From Paenibacillus marchantiophytorum (lineage in GTDB: Bacteria; Bacillota; Bacilli; Paenibacillales; NBRC-103111): a DNA stretch of 64,000 bases. Below the pieces are notes generated by a model. The model was not told the DNA's origin. It ran no database searches and was given only the letters and a program-made list of their open reading frames with translations. The stretch is taken from assembly GCF_014640555.1 (NCBI RefSeq), contig NZ_BMHE01000012.1, positions 90,578 to 154,577 on the forward strand. The letters run 5' to 3'. The position numbers and the translations under genes were made by a program. Of this stretch, positions 53,827 to 61,742 are shown in pieces. Numbering within the stretch: position 1 is the stretch's first letter; each line of letters starts with the position of its first letter.

Positions 53827-53866
53827 AAAGTAAGATGGAGGCCCCGTTTCCGGGGCCTATTTTACT
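53827..53866 (-). promoter_or_regulatory. Intercistronic hairpin between family members 2 and 3
   Basis: Read leftwards, AGGCCCCG-GAAA-CGGGGCCT is a perfect stem with a GNRA-type loop, extended by AAGTAA/TTACTT pairs. There is no T-tract in the direction of the operon, so it is more likely a partial terminator or RNA-stability element than a full stop. Confidence 0.7.
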
Positions 53867-53868
53867 TA

Positions 53869-54645
53869 TTATTTTTTGAATCCGTCAAGAACGATGTTTT
53901 CAAGAGCTGCTTTGCCAGTAGTTTCAAGGGAAACACCTTTTTCGGAGATGCTTTTCTTGTTAGCTGCTTCCAAAGCATCAGCAAGCGTTTGAAGCTCAGC
54001 CAATTTGTCAGCTACTTTCTTTGCAATGTTATCTTTGATTTCTTGGGAAGCCGCAGTTCTTTCAGCAGCAAGCAAAGCGTTCAATTCTGCTTTTGTAGCT
54101 TCGATTTTGGCAGTCAAAGTAGTAGCTGCTTGATTTTGCGTTGTAGCTACAGCGGAGTTCAAGCTGCTTAGGGAAGAAGCTCCTTGAGCATTCACATCAT
54201 GCTTGATGTCGGCTTCGCCAACTTTACCAGCAATTTCAACCGCTACATTGTTAACGAAGTTAGCGCCACTTACAACATTGTCGTACTCGCCTGCCATACC
54301 GTTTTTGATAGCTGTGTTCTTAGCGTCAATTGCCGTGGAGTAAGCAGTTACTTGACCATTGATGGAGCCTTGTACACGGCCTGTTTCTGTTGTTCCTGCT
54401 GTTTTCACATCGTTGACTGCTCCGTTATTGATGGCTTTGTAATCGGAGACCAGTTTATCTTTGTTAGCAGCTACGAAACCTGCAACGTCCCCAGCTACAA
54501 GTGCTTTTGTTGCCGATGTTGCTGTGTTGTACCAGCTTTGAAGTTGGCCACCAGCGTCTGTTGCTGCGAAAGCTGTTCCCATACCTGCCACTAAACCTGT
54601 TGCGATTACACCAATTGCCAATTTACTTTTCAATGCTTTCATCAT
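53869..54645 (-). CDS. Secreted helical protein (family member 2, largest)
   Basis: 258 residues. Signal peptide about 1-27 (GTAFA), then mature ATDAGGQLQSWYN with Asp +3, Leu +8 and Trp-Tyr +11/+12. The rest is Ala/Asn/Thr/Lys-rich and predicted almost wholly helical, with coiled-coil character near 170-245 (ELNALLAAERTAASQE, KLAELQTLADALE); there is no Cys. The composition suggests an abundant structural or matrix protein. It starts at ATG 54645 or the next codon, behind AAGGGAGA. No known family was recognised. Confidence 0.75.
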   Translation of the reverse strand: MMKALKSKLAIGVIATGLVAGMGTAFAATDAGGQLQSWYNTATSATKALVAGDVAGFVAANKDKLVSDYKAINNGAVNDVKTAGTTETGRVQGSINGQVTAYSTAIDAKNTAIKNGMAGEYDNVVSGANFVNNVAVEIAGKVGEADIKHDVNAQGASSLSSLNSAVATTQNQAATTLTAKIEATKAELNALLAAERTAASQEIKDNIAKKVADKLAELQTLADALEAANKKSISEKGVSLETTGKAALENIVLDGFKK

Positions 54646-54721
54646 TCATCAATCTCCCTTATAGTTGGTTTATTTTTAAATTGCGTTCACGATAGGTGAA
54701 CCCATAACTCACAATGACTGA

Positions 54722-55183
54722 CTACTTACCCAGCTTCGACGTTAGCTCTAGAATCGTTTCCGCAGCCAACTGATCGACTTCACGCTCATGGTTACTTTTC
54801 GAAGTACTCACGTACTTGTCAAAATCGGTTGCAGCTCTAGTCTCAACAAGTTCCTTGGCTGATCTCTCGATTTGACTCACATAGGCTTGATTAACCGCTT
54901 CAATGTGATCGATTGTTCGATGACTCGTGTCATCCGCCATCTTATTCAGATTGGCAGTGGTCTTGGAGATCTTGTCTTGCGCCGATGCTTTCAAGGATTG
55001 TCCAGCTACGGTCAATTCTTGCTGGGCTTTGATGTTAATCTCGCTCATTCCCTGTTGGGAACGCGTTTTGTACCAATTCTGTAAAGGCGTACTTACATCT
55101 GAGTAGGCGTAAGCCGTACCAATGACCAGACATGTCGAGAGGCTCAATGAAACCATCATCACTTTGCGTTTCAAACGATTCAT
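54722..55183 (-). CDS. Secreted helical protein (family member 1)
   Basis: 153 residues. Signal peptide about 1-26 (GTAYA), then mature YSDVSTPLQNWYK with Asp +3, Leu +8 and Trp-Tyr +11/+12, the motif shared by the next two genes. The body is helical and polar. It is the first gene of the four-gene run ending in the signal peptidase. The start is ATG 55183 with AAGGAGG about 12 bases upstream. A possible -10, TACAAT, lies about 50 bp before it. No known family was recognised. Confidence 0.75.
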   Translation of the reverse strand: MNRLKRKVMMVSLSLSTCLVIGTAYAYSDVSTPLQNWYKTRSQQGMSEINIKAQQELTVAGQSLKASAQDKISKTTANLNKMADDTSHRTIDHIEAVNQAYVSQIERSAKELVETRAATDFDKYVSTSKSNHEREVDQLAAETILELTSKLGK

Positions 55184-55466
55184 CGTGCTGCCCTGCCTCC
55201 TTGTTTCTTGCGTTGCGCTTGCTTACAAACCTATTGTATCCCGTCATCCGATTTGTGACTTCGTCCTTTAGGGTAATTTATATCTGCCACCTTCGCAGGG
55301 GTTCGCGGTAGACTTTCGTACCAGATCAGTACTTATTTTGATTCAAAAGCATCCAACTTGGTTAATAAGGTATATAGCCCCATACCACTTCGCATCCGTC
55401 TGAATATAGATAAGCATACGCTATGTGAGGATGACGAATCGTTTGAATAGTAGAAAAGAGGATACA

Positions 55467-55844
55467 ATGAACACGAAACAAATGCTTATGGCCAGCACCG
55501 TCGCCATCACGTTAAGTATGGGTGGAACGACTTGGACGCACTCGGCTTATGCAAACCCGATAACTAACAAACAACATACTAAGCCCATAAAAGAGGATCT
55601 GCTACAAGTCTTAGGAGTATCCTCAGATGACGATATCTACAAGGCGCAATATAACGGGCAGTCGCTGGCTGACATTGCCGCAGCCAATCAGGTTGATGTC
55701 CAGAAGGTTATTGAACTTCAACTAGCTGAGTTAACCGAACTGTTGAAAGAACGGCTATCCAGCGGCAGCATTACACCTGCACAATATCAGGCACAGCGAG
55801 ATGAACTGCCCGAGATTATTGTTAGAAGTGTCTATGCGCTATAG
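55467..55844 (+). CDS. Small secreted protein divergent from the secreted-protein operon
   Basis: 125 residues from ATG 55467 behind AGAGGATA; the frame is open from 55425. Signal peptide about 1-28 (AYA-NP). The mature part carries DIYKAQYNGQSLADIAAANQ and a helix ending in GSITPAQYQAQRDELP. This resembles the layout of small secreted DUF2680-like proteins (G-x-SLA-x-IA...). It diverges from family member 1, so a shared control region is likely. Function unknown. Confidence 0.7.
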   Translation: MNTKQMLMASTVAITLSMGGTTWTHSAYANPITNKQHTKPIKEDLLQVLGVSSDDDIYKAQYNGQSLADIAAANQVDVQKVIELQLAELTELLKERLSSGSITPAQYQAQRDELPEIIVRSVYAL

Positions 55845-55847
55845 ATG

Positions 55848-55894
55848 AAGGGGCAGCCCACACGCAGAGAAATCTACGTGTGGGCTGCCCCTTT
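55848..55894. terminator. Bidirectional terminator
   Basis: AAGGGGCAGCCCACACG pairs perfectly with CGTGTGGGCTGCCCCTT; it closes the small secreted gene and the convergent giant gene. Confidence 0.92.
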
Positions 55895-55897
55895 ATG

Positions 55898-58800
55898 TTA
55901 AATCATGCCTCTCAGTCGATCCGCGATAACGCGCATCATGCTTCGCAGGACATCGATATTCTGGAAACAGAAGGTCATGACCTGGTCGCGATGAAGCTCA
56001 AGCAGGACGGCTCCTTCCTTTGCCGTGCAATCGGCGGAACGAGGTCCGCTGTCGATGATAGCCATCTCACCGAAGAAGTCCCCTTCCCCTAGAACGGCGT
56101 ACTCTTCACTACCACTATGCACCCGGATACGCCCTTCAATGATGCCATACATGGTATCGCCGAAATCGCCCGTTCGGCATACCGTTTCACCGGGTCCATA
56201 AGCAACCTCATCAACCCGCTGCGCAAGCCACAGGAAATCATCGGGTGCCAGATGCGTGAACAGATCAATCTTTTGCAGGACCAGGATGCGCCGCAGCAGG
56301 ACTTCGTCCTTGGTCAACTCATCGGTCCTATGGGCCATAGCGAGGGCCACGGCCGCCCCTGATTCGGCCGGCTGAAGCTCCATTTCACGGGGATTCGCTT
56401 GTTGGCCTCGCGCCAATTCAGACCGCAGCCGCCGCGAAAGCAGCTTCATCATTTCAACCGCAATGCTCGTCTGATCGAACATCATGTCATAGAAAACGGA
56501 AGAATCGAGCCTCCATAGGTGAACATCTTCCTCAGCTTTAATCGACGCCGTGCGCGGCCCTTGTGTCAGAATAGCCATCTCGCCGAAGCAATCTCCGCGT
56601 TTCAACTCGCCGAGCAGCTGCCCTTGCCGGTACACGCTGGCACGCCCGCTTCCCATAATCATTAAGGAATCCCCAGGATCGCCTTCCTGAATGATGATCG
56701 TTCCCTTTTGCACATGCATATGGTGAAGCCTTTGAGCAATCTCGGAGAGGTCCTTGCTTGTCATTCCTTGAAACAGGGAGACAGGGCGGAGCATTTGTAC
56801 CCTAAGCATCAGATCGGCCAGTTCTTCATCATGTGAAGTTCCCAACTTCCGCAAACGATGATGCTGGATCGTTTGGGTGAGCCAGTCGTCTCCTTGTGCG
56901 GATAACCAGCTCAGATGCGCTTCAAGGTGCGAATCGGCTGCGGCATTCCGCGTTATTTTACGAGAACCAGACATGAATTTCGCCATTTCCGTACGAAGAC
57001 TGCCTTGCAGCGTCTGGTCCATCACTTCCTCCGCATTCGCCTGCTGCCTCGTATCTCCTTCTGACCAGTCCAGGAACACAGCTTGCATCGTCTGCTCTTC
57101 ATAGATCAGAGATAGCAGTTGAAAGATACGTCGACTAATCGCAACTCGAATTTCATTGATGATATCCTTGATGTCCGCATAGTCCTCCACCCCAACCAAG
57201 CAGGCACCATGTTCCGCAAATTGTCCATATACGTGCAGCTCCTGCAAGAGATAAGCCTCGGTTTTCTGGCGATCCACATAAGAGCTTCTTCGCTGCATGC
57301 GAAGCAATGATTCGAGCATCCGGTCACGCATCTCATAAGCAGCCGACTCATAGGAAGCGAATAGCTGATCAAAGGCCGACTGCGTAGCAAATCGTTCGAA
57401 TACAGCCGGTAGATACAAAGCGACTTCCTTCTGGTCCAAATAGGGCGCCAGCTTAGGCAGGACGTCTTCCTCATCGTAAGCCGCCAGTGCGCTAATCGCG
57501 TAACGGCGGGTTTGGCTGTCTTTCAACAAGCTAATAATCGATATCAGCAATGGAGGAACGTGCAGAATCGCCGCGGATTCCAGTGCTCTTATACGAACTT
57601 GCGGACTGCTGTCCTGCAGCAGCGAAATAAGCGGCTTGTAGAAGTTTTTCACCCGAATTTGGCCGAACAAAGCAGCCATCGCGATGCGCTCCTCATCCTT
57701 CCCGCTCTCCATCATTTCTTTCAACTTGCCAACAGCCCGGAACATCCCCTCAATGCTGTAATACTTCACTAATCCGGCAATCGCGGCAGCTTGGACATCA
57801 ACCAGCGGAGAATCCAGGTGAGCTGTAATCTCATCCACATACTCCTCTTTCGCATAAGCGGCCAGCGCTAGCAAAGCTTTCGCTTTAATCTGGGTGTTGG
57901 CATCCGCGGTCAGAGATTGCAGAGCCGCTTCAAAGCCATCAGGTACCTTTTGCTCGATATAAGTCAAGGCTTCCAGACAGAGTTCGGGAATCGGATGCCG
58001 CAGCAGCCCGTCCAAATAAGGCGTCAGATCCAAAGCGTCCATCTCCCGTAAAAGGCCAAACGCATACAGCGCCTGCTGCTTGTCCATACTAGAAAGCGCG
58101 TCAATCAGAATTTGCCGACTCGCAGGGTCCATCAAGTTGAGCTCGACCTTTTGGAGATCGTCGCCTCCCGTCTTAAGGTTGGAAAGCAGCGTGCTTAAGT
58201 ACGCTTTTTTCACTTTCACTCCGGCAAAAATCCCAACCGCCAATAACACGAGAACAAGATAACTCAGCTGCTCGGGAGCTAGAAAGCGGGAAACGACAAG
58301 CAGGCAGACCGCCGCAAGACCTTTGGCGCCATTCCGCACAATGCCGTCCAGGAATCCTTTCGCTTTGCCGCGCCATTCCGGAGGAACTGGGAACATCACC
58401 AATTGACTGACAGAGGAATATATCGTGTCGCCGATGACCTTATCACTGCCTTTTACCACAACAGCCATAGCCAACACGGGCACAATCAAAATGCCCAAAC
58501 TGCCGGTCAGCAGTGCAATTGGAAAAATAAGCAGTGCCGTCATCACACCGAATCGCGTCAGAATTCGCCCGGAGATAAATAATTGAACACCTAAGGCGAT
58601 CAACCCCGAAAACCCGTAGAAACTTCCCATAAACCCAGCCAATGCTTCATTCTGCAAAGTCCCTCGCAAGATGACCTTGAATTGATAATCAATGAGCGTA
58701 AGCGAGACCACCAGAGCCGCCGACAAAATAGCGACATATTTCAAATGCGGGACGCTCGCGAAGAGGCCTTTTTTCTGCTGATCCACCTGCTTCGGCTTTG

Positions 58801-59458
58801 CTGTTGATTTCGGCTGCGCAGGTTTGCTTTCTGCCGCCTCTTTGGCCACTCGTAAAATAACATATACCGCAGCCAAACCAAGCAGTTGCAAGCCTGCATA
58901 GAAATAAATCAGATTCGCCGTGCCGACGAGCGGGACGAGCGCTTTTAGTCCAAAACCACTGAGAATGCCGCCTGTAATGCCCCCGCTTCCGACAATCCCA
59001 ATCATCTGCTTCGCTTTCCTTTGATCCATGACAGAGGTCGCGAACTGCCAGAAACATACGATCATGAGGAAATTAAACACATCATAACCGATATAGATGA
59101 CCGGAAATACCCAGCGCAGCTCAAGCCCTACACCGAATCTCGAAACTAATACCAATGCCGAAATAAGCGGAATTAAGGTCTTCATGAGGCTCTCAAGCCG
59201 CACTTTAGGCGAGAACCGCTGAAACAGGATGCCTGCGGTAATCATGACAAGAGCTTGCGGCAAATACATCAAAGATAGATACGAATTATCAAATCGGCTT
59301 AAAAAGAGCGTATCTGCCGCTGTCCGGCCAATCGTGGATGCCGACACGACACAAAATAAATAAGCAAACAACAGGAATACCTTGCTGTATTCCACCTTAT
59401 CCTCTGTGAATTTATGCAAAAATGTTTTGTAGAACTTCCCTGACCATACACCGTTCAT
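55898..59458 (-). CDS. Nucleotide-carrier-like membrane protein with HEAT repeats and two cNMP-binding domains
   Basis: About 1186 residues. Residues 1-420: some twelve membrane helices like the MFS/ATP-ADP-translocase (TLC/Npt) superfamily. Residues 440-720: HEAT-type helical repeats (IRALESAAILHVPPLLISI). Residues 750-860: helical linker. Residues 875-1000 and 1060-1186: two cyclic-nucleotide-binding barrels with intact phosphate cassettes, FGEMAILTQGPRTAS and FGEMAIIDSGPRSAD. The start is ATG 59458 (MNGVWSGKF) behind GAGGTG; the frame is open to 59488. Transport activity and the ligand are unknown; regulation of a carrier by a cytosolic signal is inference. Confidence 0.85.
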   Translation of the reverse strand: MNGVWSGKFYKTFLHKFTEDKVEYSKVFLLFAYLFCVVSASTIGRTAADTLFLSRFDNSYLSLMYLPQALVMITAGILFQRFSPKVRLESLMKTLIPLISALVLVSRFGVGLELRWVFPVIYIGYDVFNFLMIVCFWQFATSVMDQRKAKQMIGIVGSGGITGGILSGFGLKALVPLVGTANLIYFYAGLQLLGLAAVYVILRVAKEAAESKPAQPKSTAKPKQVDQQKKGLFASVPHLKYVAILSAALVVSLTLIDYQFKVILRGTLQNEALAGFMGSFYGFSGLIALGVQLFISGRILTRFGVMTALLIFPIALLTGSLGILIVPVLAMAVVVKGSDKVIGDTIYSSVSQLVMFPVPPEWRGKAKGFLDGIVRNGAKGLAAVCLLVVSRFLAPEQLSYLVLVLLAVGIFAGVKVKKAYLSTLLSNLKTGGDDLQKVELNLMDPASRQILIDALSSMDKQQALYAFGLLREMDALDLTPYLDGLLRHPIPELCLEALTYIEQKVPDGFEAALQSLTADANTQIKAKALLALAAYAKEEYVDEITAHLDSPLVDVQAAAIAGLVKYYSIEGMFRAVGKLKEMMESGKDEERIAMAALFGQIRVKNFYKPLISLLQDSSPQVRIRALESAAILHVPPLLISIISLLKDSQTRRYAISALAAYDEEDVLPKLAPYLDQKEVALYLPAVFERFATQSAFDQLFASYESAAYEMRDRMLESLLRMQRRSSYVDRQKTEAYLLQELHVYGQFAEHGACLVGVEDYADIKDIINEIRVAISRRIFQLLSLIYEEQTMQAVFLDWSEGDTRQQANAEEVMDQTLQGSLRTEMAKFMSGSRKITRNAAADSHLEAHLSWLSAQGDDWLTQTIQHHRLRKLGTSHDEELADLMLRVQMLRPVSLFQGMTSKDLSEIAQRLHHMHVQKGTIIIQEGDPGDSLMIMGSGRASVYRQGQLLGELKRGDCFGEMAILTQGPRTASIKAEEDVHLWRLDSSVFYDMMFDQTSIAVEMMKLLSRRLRSELARGQQANPREMELQPAESGAAVALAMAHRTDELTKDEVLLRRILVLQKIDLFTHLAPDDFLWLAQRVDEVAYGPGETVCRTGDFGDTMYGIIEGRIRVHSGSEEYAVLGEGDFFGEMAIIDSGPRSADCTAKEGAVLLELHRDQVMTFCFQNIDVLRSMMRVIADRLRGMI

Positions 59459-59556
59459 TTTACACCTCATCTTAGAATCAACGATCATCTTCCATCTAAT
59501 TGAAATTGTATCAGAAGTCCTAGGATAAAATAACTACTTTGCCGAATAAATCACAT

Positions 59557-59590
59557 AAAAAAAGACACGCTCCCAAGGAGGTGTCCTTCA
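59557..59590 (-). terminator. Terminator after the small HTH gene
   Basis: Read leftwards, GACACCTCC pairs with GGAGCGTGTC (one mismatch) and is followed by seven T. Confidence 0.82.
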
Positions 59591-59604
59591 CTTCATACCG
59601 ACTT

Positions 59605-59832
59605 TCATGATTTTCCGATGATTTCATCGATCTCGCTTTTGAGCAGCAGATAGCGGTGCACACTTCTCATGATCGGCACCTTGGTCAACTTATTTTTGTC
59701 CACGTAGAGTTTCATTTGATCTTTGGTAAGACCCAAATATTCCCCTGCTTCCATCACCGTTAAAACAACTTCATTGCTTGTAGCGTTGAACGTTGACTTC
59801 ACTTTTTGATTCCAATCTTCAAATACCTGCAT
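59605..59832 (-). CDS. Small excisionase-like HTH protein
   Basis: 75 residues from ATG 59832 (MQVFEDWNQKVK). The core TVMEAGEYLGLTKDQMKLYV and the wing-like KNKLTKVPIMRSVHRYLLLKSEID match the HTH_17/excisionase-type MerR-like fold, here with a KVP..R..HRYL arrangement. It lies 71 bp downstream of the alarmone-synthetase gene on the same strand. No integrase or phage gene is nearby, so a chromosomal regulator is more likely than an excisionase. Confidence 0.7.
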   Translation of the reverse strand: MQVFEDWNQKVKSTFNATSNEVVLTVMEAGEYLGLTKDQMKLYVDKNKLTKVPIMRSVHRYLLLKSEIDEIIGKS

Positions 59833-59903
59833 GTGCTCGCAACACCCTTCTAGTCCGATCCTTGTATTATACCACAAAAATCAACTCTTTGCGGGCGGAG
59901 GAA

Positions 59904-60662
59904 TTATTGGGAATCGCCATCGCTTAAAAGTTCCAGCAAAGCCTGCGGCAGCGCAAACTGCTGGTTGTTTATAACGATCCGGTTGAGGGTTTCATCCGCT
60001 GTTGACGTCATCTCTTCCTTGATCACTTCGATTTCGGCATGCAGTCTTTCCATTTGCAGATCCAGCGCATACGCAGCCCCGGCTGCTTGCTTCAATTCAT
60101 CCAATAGCCTGCCGGGCACCGCTTGATTGCCTTGATTAAATTTGTAGTAAATTTTATGTTCCAAACTCGCCCAGAAATCCATCGCAATGGTGCGAATTTG
60201 AACCTCAATGCATACATTTTCTTTCCGATCAGACATATGTACGGGGACTTCAATTAACAAATGCAAACTTTGATAGCCGTTCGGTTTCGGATGTTTAATA
60301 TAGTCTTTTTCTCCTAGTACCTTTAGGTCTCCTTGGTTTTTGAGCATATTGCTAATCACATAAATATCGGAGATGAACGAGCACGTAATCCGCATACCGG
60401 CAATATCTTTAATGCTGTCTTTAATCCCAGAAAATGAAAAGTCGCCGCCCTTGCGACTCAGCTTATGAAAAATGCTTTCCGGCGATTTCAACCTGGATTT
60501 CGTATGCTCAATCGGATTATATTCATGCAGCATTTCGAATTCCTGCACCAGAATTTCTACCCGTGTCTCCATCGCATCCAGAGCGAATTTGTACGTCATC
60601 ATGAAACGGGTAATATCATTTTTGAAAGTTTTCAAATCATTTATAGAAAGTTGATTCATCAT
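59904..60662 (-). CDS. Small alarmone synthetase (RelA/SpoT-domain GTP pyrophosphokinase)
   Basis: About 252 residues. The synthetase domain has GIKDSIKDIAGMRITCSF, YIKHPKPNGYQSLHLLI and VEVQIRT-type CIEVQIRTIAMDFWASLEHK; hydrolase, TGS and ACT domains are absent. It makes (p)ppGpp from GTP/GDP and ATP, as YjbM/YwaC do. A helical C-terminus (about 190-250) fits the tetramerising tail. The start is ATG 60662 with AAAGGATGG upstream; the frame is open to 60674. Confidence 0.92.
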   Translation of the reverse strand: MMNQLSINDLKTFKNDITRFMMTYKFALDAMETRVEILVQEFEMLHEYNPIEHTKSRLKSPESIFHKLSRKGGDFSFSGIKDSIKDIAGMRITCSFISDIYVISNMLKNQGDLKVLGEKDYIKHPKPNGYQSLHLLIEVPVHMSDRKENVCIEVQIRTIAMDFWASLEHKIYYKFNQGNQAVPGRLLDELKQAAGAAYALDLQMERLHAEIEVIKEEMTSTADETLNRIVINNQQFALPQALLELLSDGDSQ

Positions 60663-60751
60663 TAGTTGTTCCATCCTTTGGTCATGGTTATTTTACCAGT
60701 CTTACCTAGTGTAAAGCACCGGGTTCACTTGGAGCAAATTTGGCGTTCGTA

Positions 60752-60780
60752 TTGACACTTTTTGGATGTCTTGGTATAGT
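60752..60780 (+). promoter_or_regulatory. Strong promoter of the leader and secreted coiled-coil gene
   Basis: TTGACA (60752-60757), a 17-bp spacer and TATAGT (60775-60780). RNA would start near 60787, giving a leader of about 118 bases. Confidence 0.8.
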
Positions 60781-60799
60781 ACAACTAATCTATTTTGAG

Positions 60800-60890
60800 C
60801 GAATACTTACGTCGGAAGCACCCGTAGGATCAGGCCAACTGCCTGTCTTGCTGGTGCTTTTTTGTCGTATTCCTCACCATTTCCCCATTC
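60800..60890 (+). promoter_or_regulatory. Structured leader with intrinsic terminator (candidate attenuator)
   Basis: Between promoter and start codon, GAATAC pairs with GTATTC, AAGCACC with GGTGCTT, and an inner CAGGC with GCCTG; the right side contains a run of six T. This is a terminator-like hairpin in a leader where no gene precedes it. It did not match the TPP, SAM, glycine, c-di-GMP-I, c-di-AMP or T-box consensus as remembered. Confidence 0.6.
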
Positions 60891-60904
60891 GAAGGAGGAT
60901 TTCA

Positions 60905-61708
60905 TTGAAAAATTATATCGTGCTGCTCACCGCTCTTGCCCTCGCCTCAGCGCTCCCCACAGAAGTCGCCGCCGCCTCCATTGAATTCACATCCACGATT
61001 CAAACCTCACTGGACAAAACTATTGCGAGTGCTTCGCAAATCCAAGCCCGAACCATTCAATCTTTACACACCGAATTCCTGAACCTTCAAAAGCAAGATC
61101 AAAACTGGGAGAGCAAGATCGACTCGCTGCACAGCCGAAATAAAGATACCGCGGCAGCCGTTAATAAGCAAAGCAAAGAGATCGACGATGCTAAAATCGC
61201 TAGCTTGGAAGCTGATGTCTTACAAGCAAGAGAACGGCACAAGCCCTTATTATCCCGATATACCGCTTTAAATAAACAGATTGAAGCGGCCCGCTCTTTT
61301 AAAAGCAGAAGCTTAAACGCGCTGCTCCGCATTCAAACCACCGCACTCAAAATCCCCGTCGGATTCGCGCGTGCCGATATTGCCGCCAAAGTGAAGATCC
61401 ACAAAACCGCCAAAGACAGTGCTGCCCAAGCGGCCAAAAAAATCCGCGAGCGCCTGGATGATATCGATCCAATAAATGCTCAAATCAAAGCTAAGCAAGG
61501 GGCTATCAAAGCAACGCAAAACAGTCTATCTTCCACATGGAGCGCATTTAAACAAGCAGCCAAGAAGTCAGACCCGACTGGGGTACAGAACTCTCTATCC
61601 TCCATGGTCTCGCTATCGCGCCAAATCATTGAGGAGGAGCAAAAAATCTTTAAACTGGAATCTACGGTCAGTGAAACGCTGGCGGCGATCCAATTGCAAA
61701 TGAATTAG
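60905..61708 (+). CDS. Secreted coiled-coil protein
   Basis: 267 residues from TTG 60905 (KNYIVLLTALALAS) with AAGGAGG 6 bases upstream; the frame is open to 60740 but would begin inside the promoter. Signal peptide about 1-25 (EVAAA), then an almost entirely helical, Lys/Gln/Ala-rich mature chain with long heptad-like stretches and no Cys. It resembles the operon proteins at 53-55 kb in style but lacks their Trp-aromatic motif. No known family was recognised. Confidence 0.75.
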   Translation: MKNYIVLLTALALASALPTEVAAASIEFTSTIQTSLDKTIASASQIQARTIQSLHTEFLNLQKQDQNWESKIDSLHSRNKDTAAAVNKQSKEIDDAKIASLEADVLQARERHKPLLSRYTALNKQIEAARSFKSRSLNALLRIQTTALKIPVGFARADIAAKVKIHKTAKDSAAQAAKKIRERLDDIDPINAQIKAKQGAIKATQNSLSSTWSAFKQAAKKSDPTGVQNSLSSMVSLSRQIIEEEQKIFKLESTVSETLAAIQLQMN

Positions 61709-61713
61709 CCGGA

Positions 61714-61740
61714 TAAAAAAAGGCACCGAAATGGTGCCTG
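61714..61740 (-). terminator. Terminator after the CcdC-like gene
   Basis: AGGCACC pairs with GGTGCCT; read leftwards it is followed by TTTTTTT. On the plus strand it also follows the secreted coiled-coil gene but without a T-tract. Confidence 0.82.
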
Positions 61741-61742
61741 CG

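Noticed and set aside
52600..55183. Reading the secreted-protein operon as a TasA/SipW system
   Set aside because: The peptidase is of the ordinary P-type with a Lys base, and the secreted proteins are helical without TasA/camelysin features.
59605..59832. Phage or integrative-element excisionase
   Set aside because: No integrase, attachment site or phage gene is seen nearby.
60800..60890. Assignment of the leader to c-di-GMP, c-di-AMP, SAM, TPP, glycine or T-box classes
   Set aside because: The conserved sequence elements of these classes, as far as I can recall them, are not present.
60740..60904. N-terminal extension of the secreted coiled-coil protein
   Set aside because: It covers the promoter and leader hairpin; TTG 60905 has AAGGAGG at 6 bases and directly begins a signal peptide.
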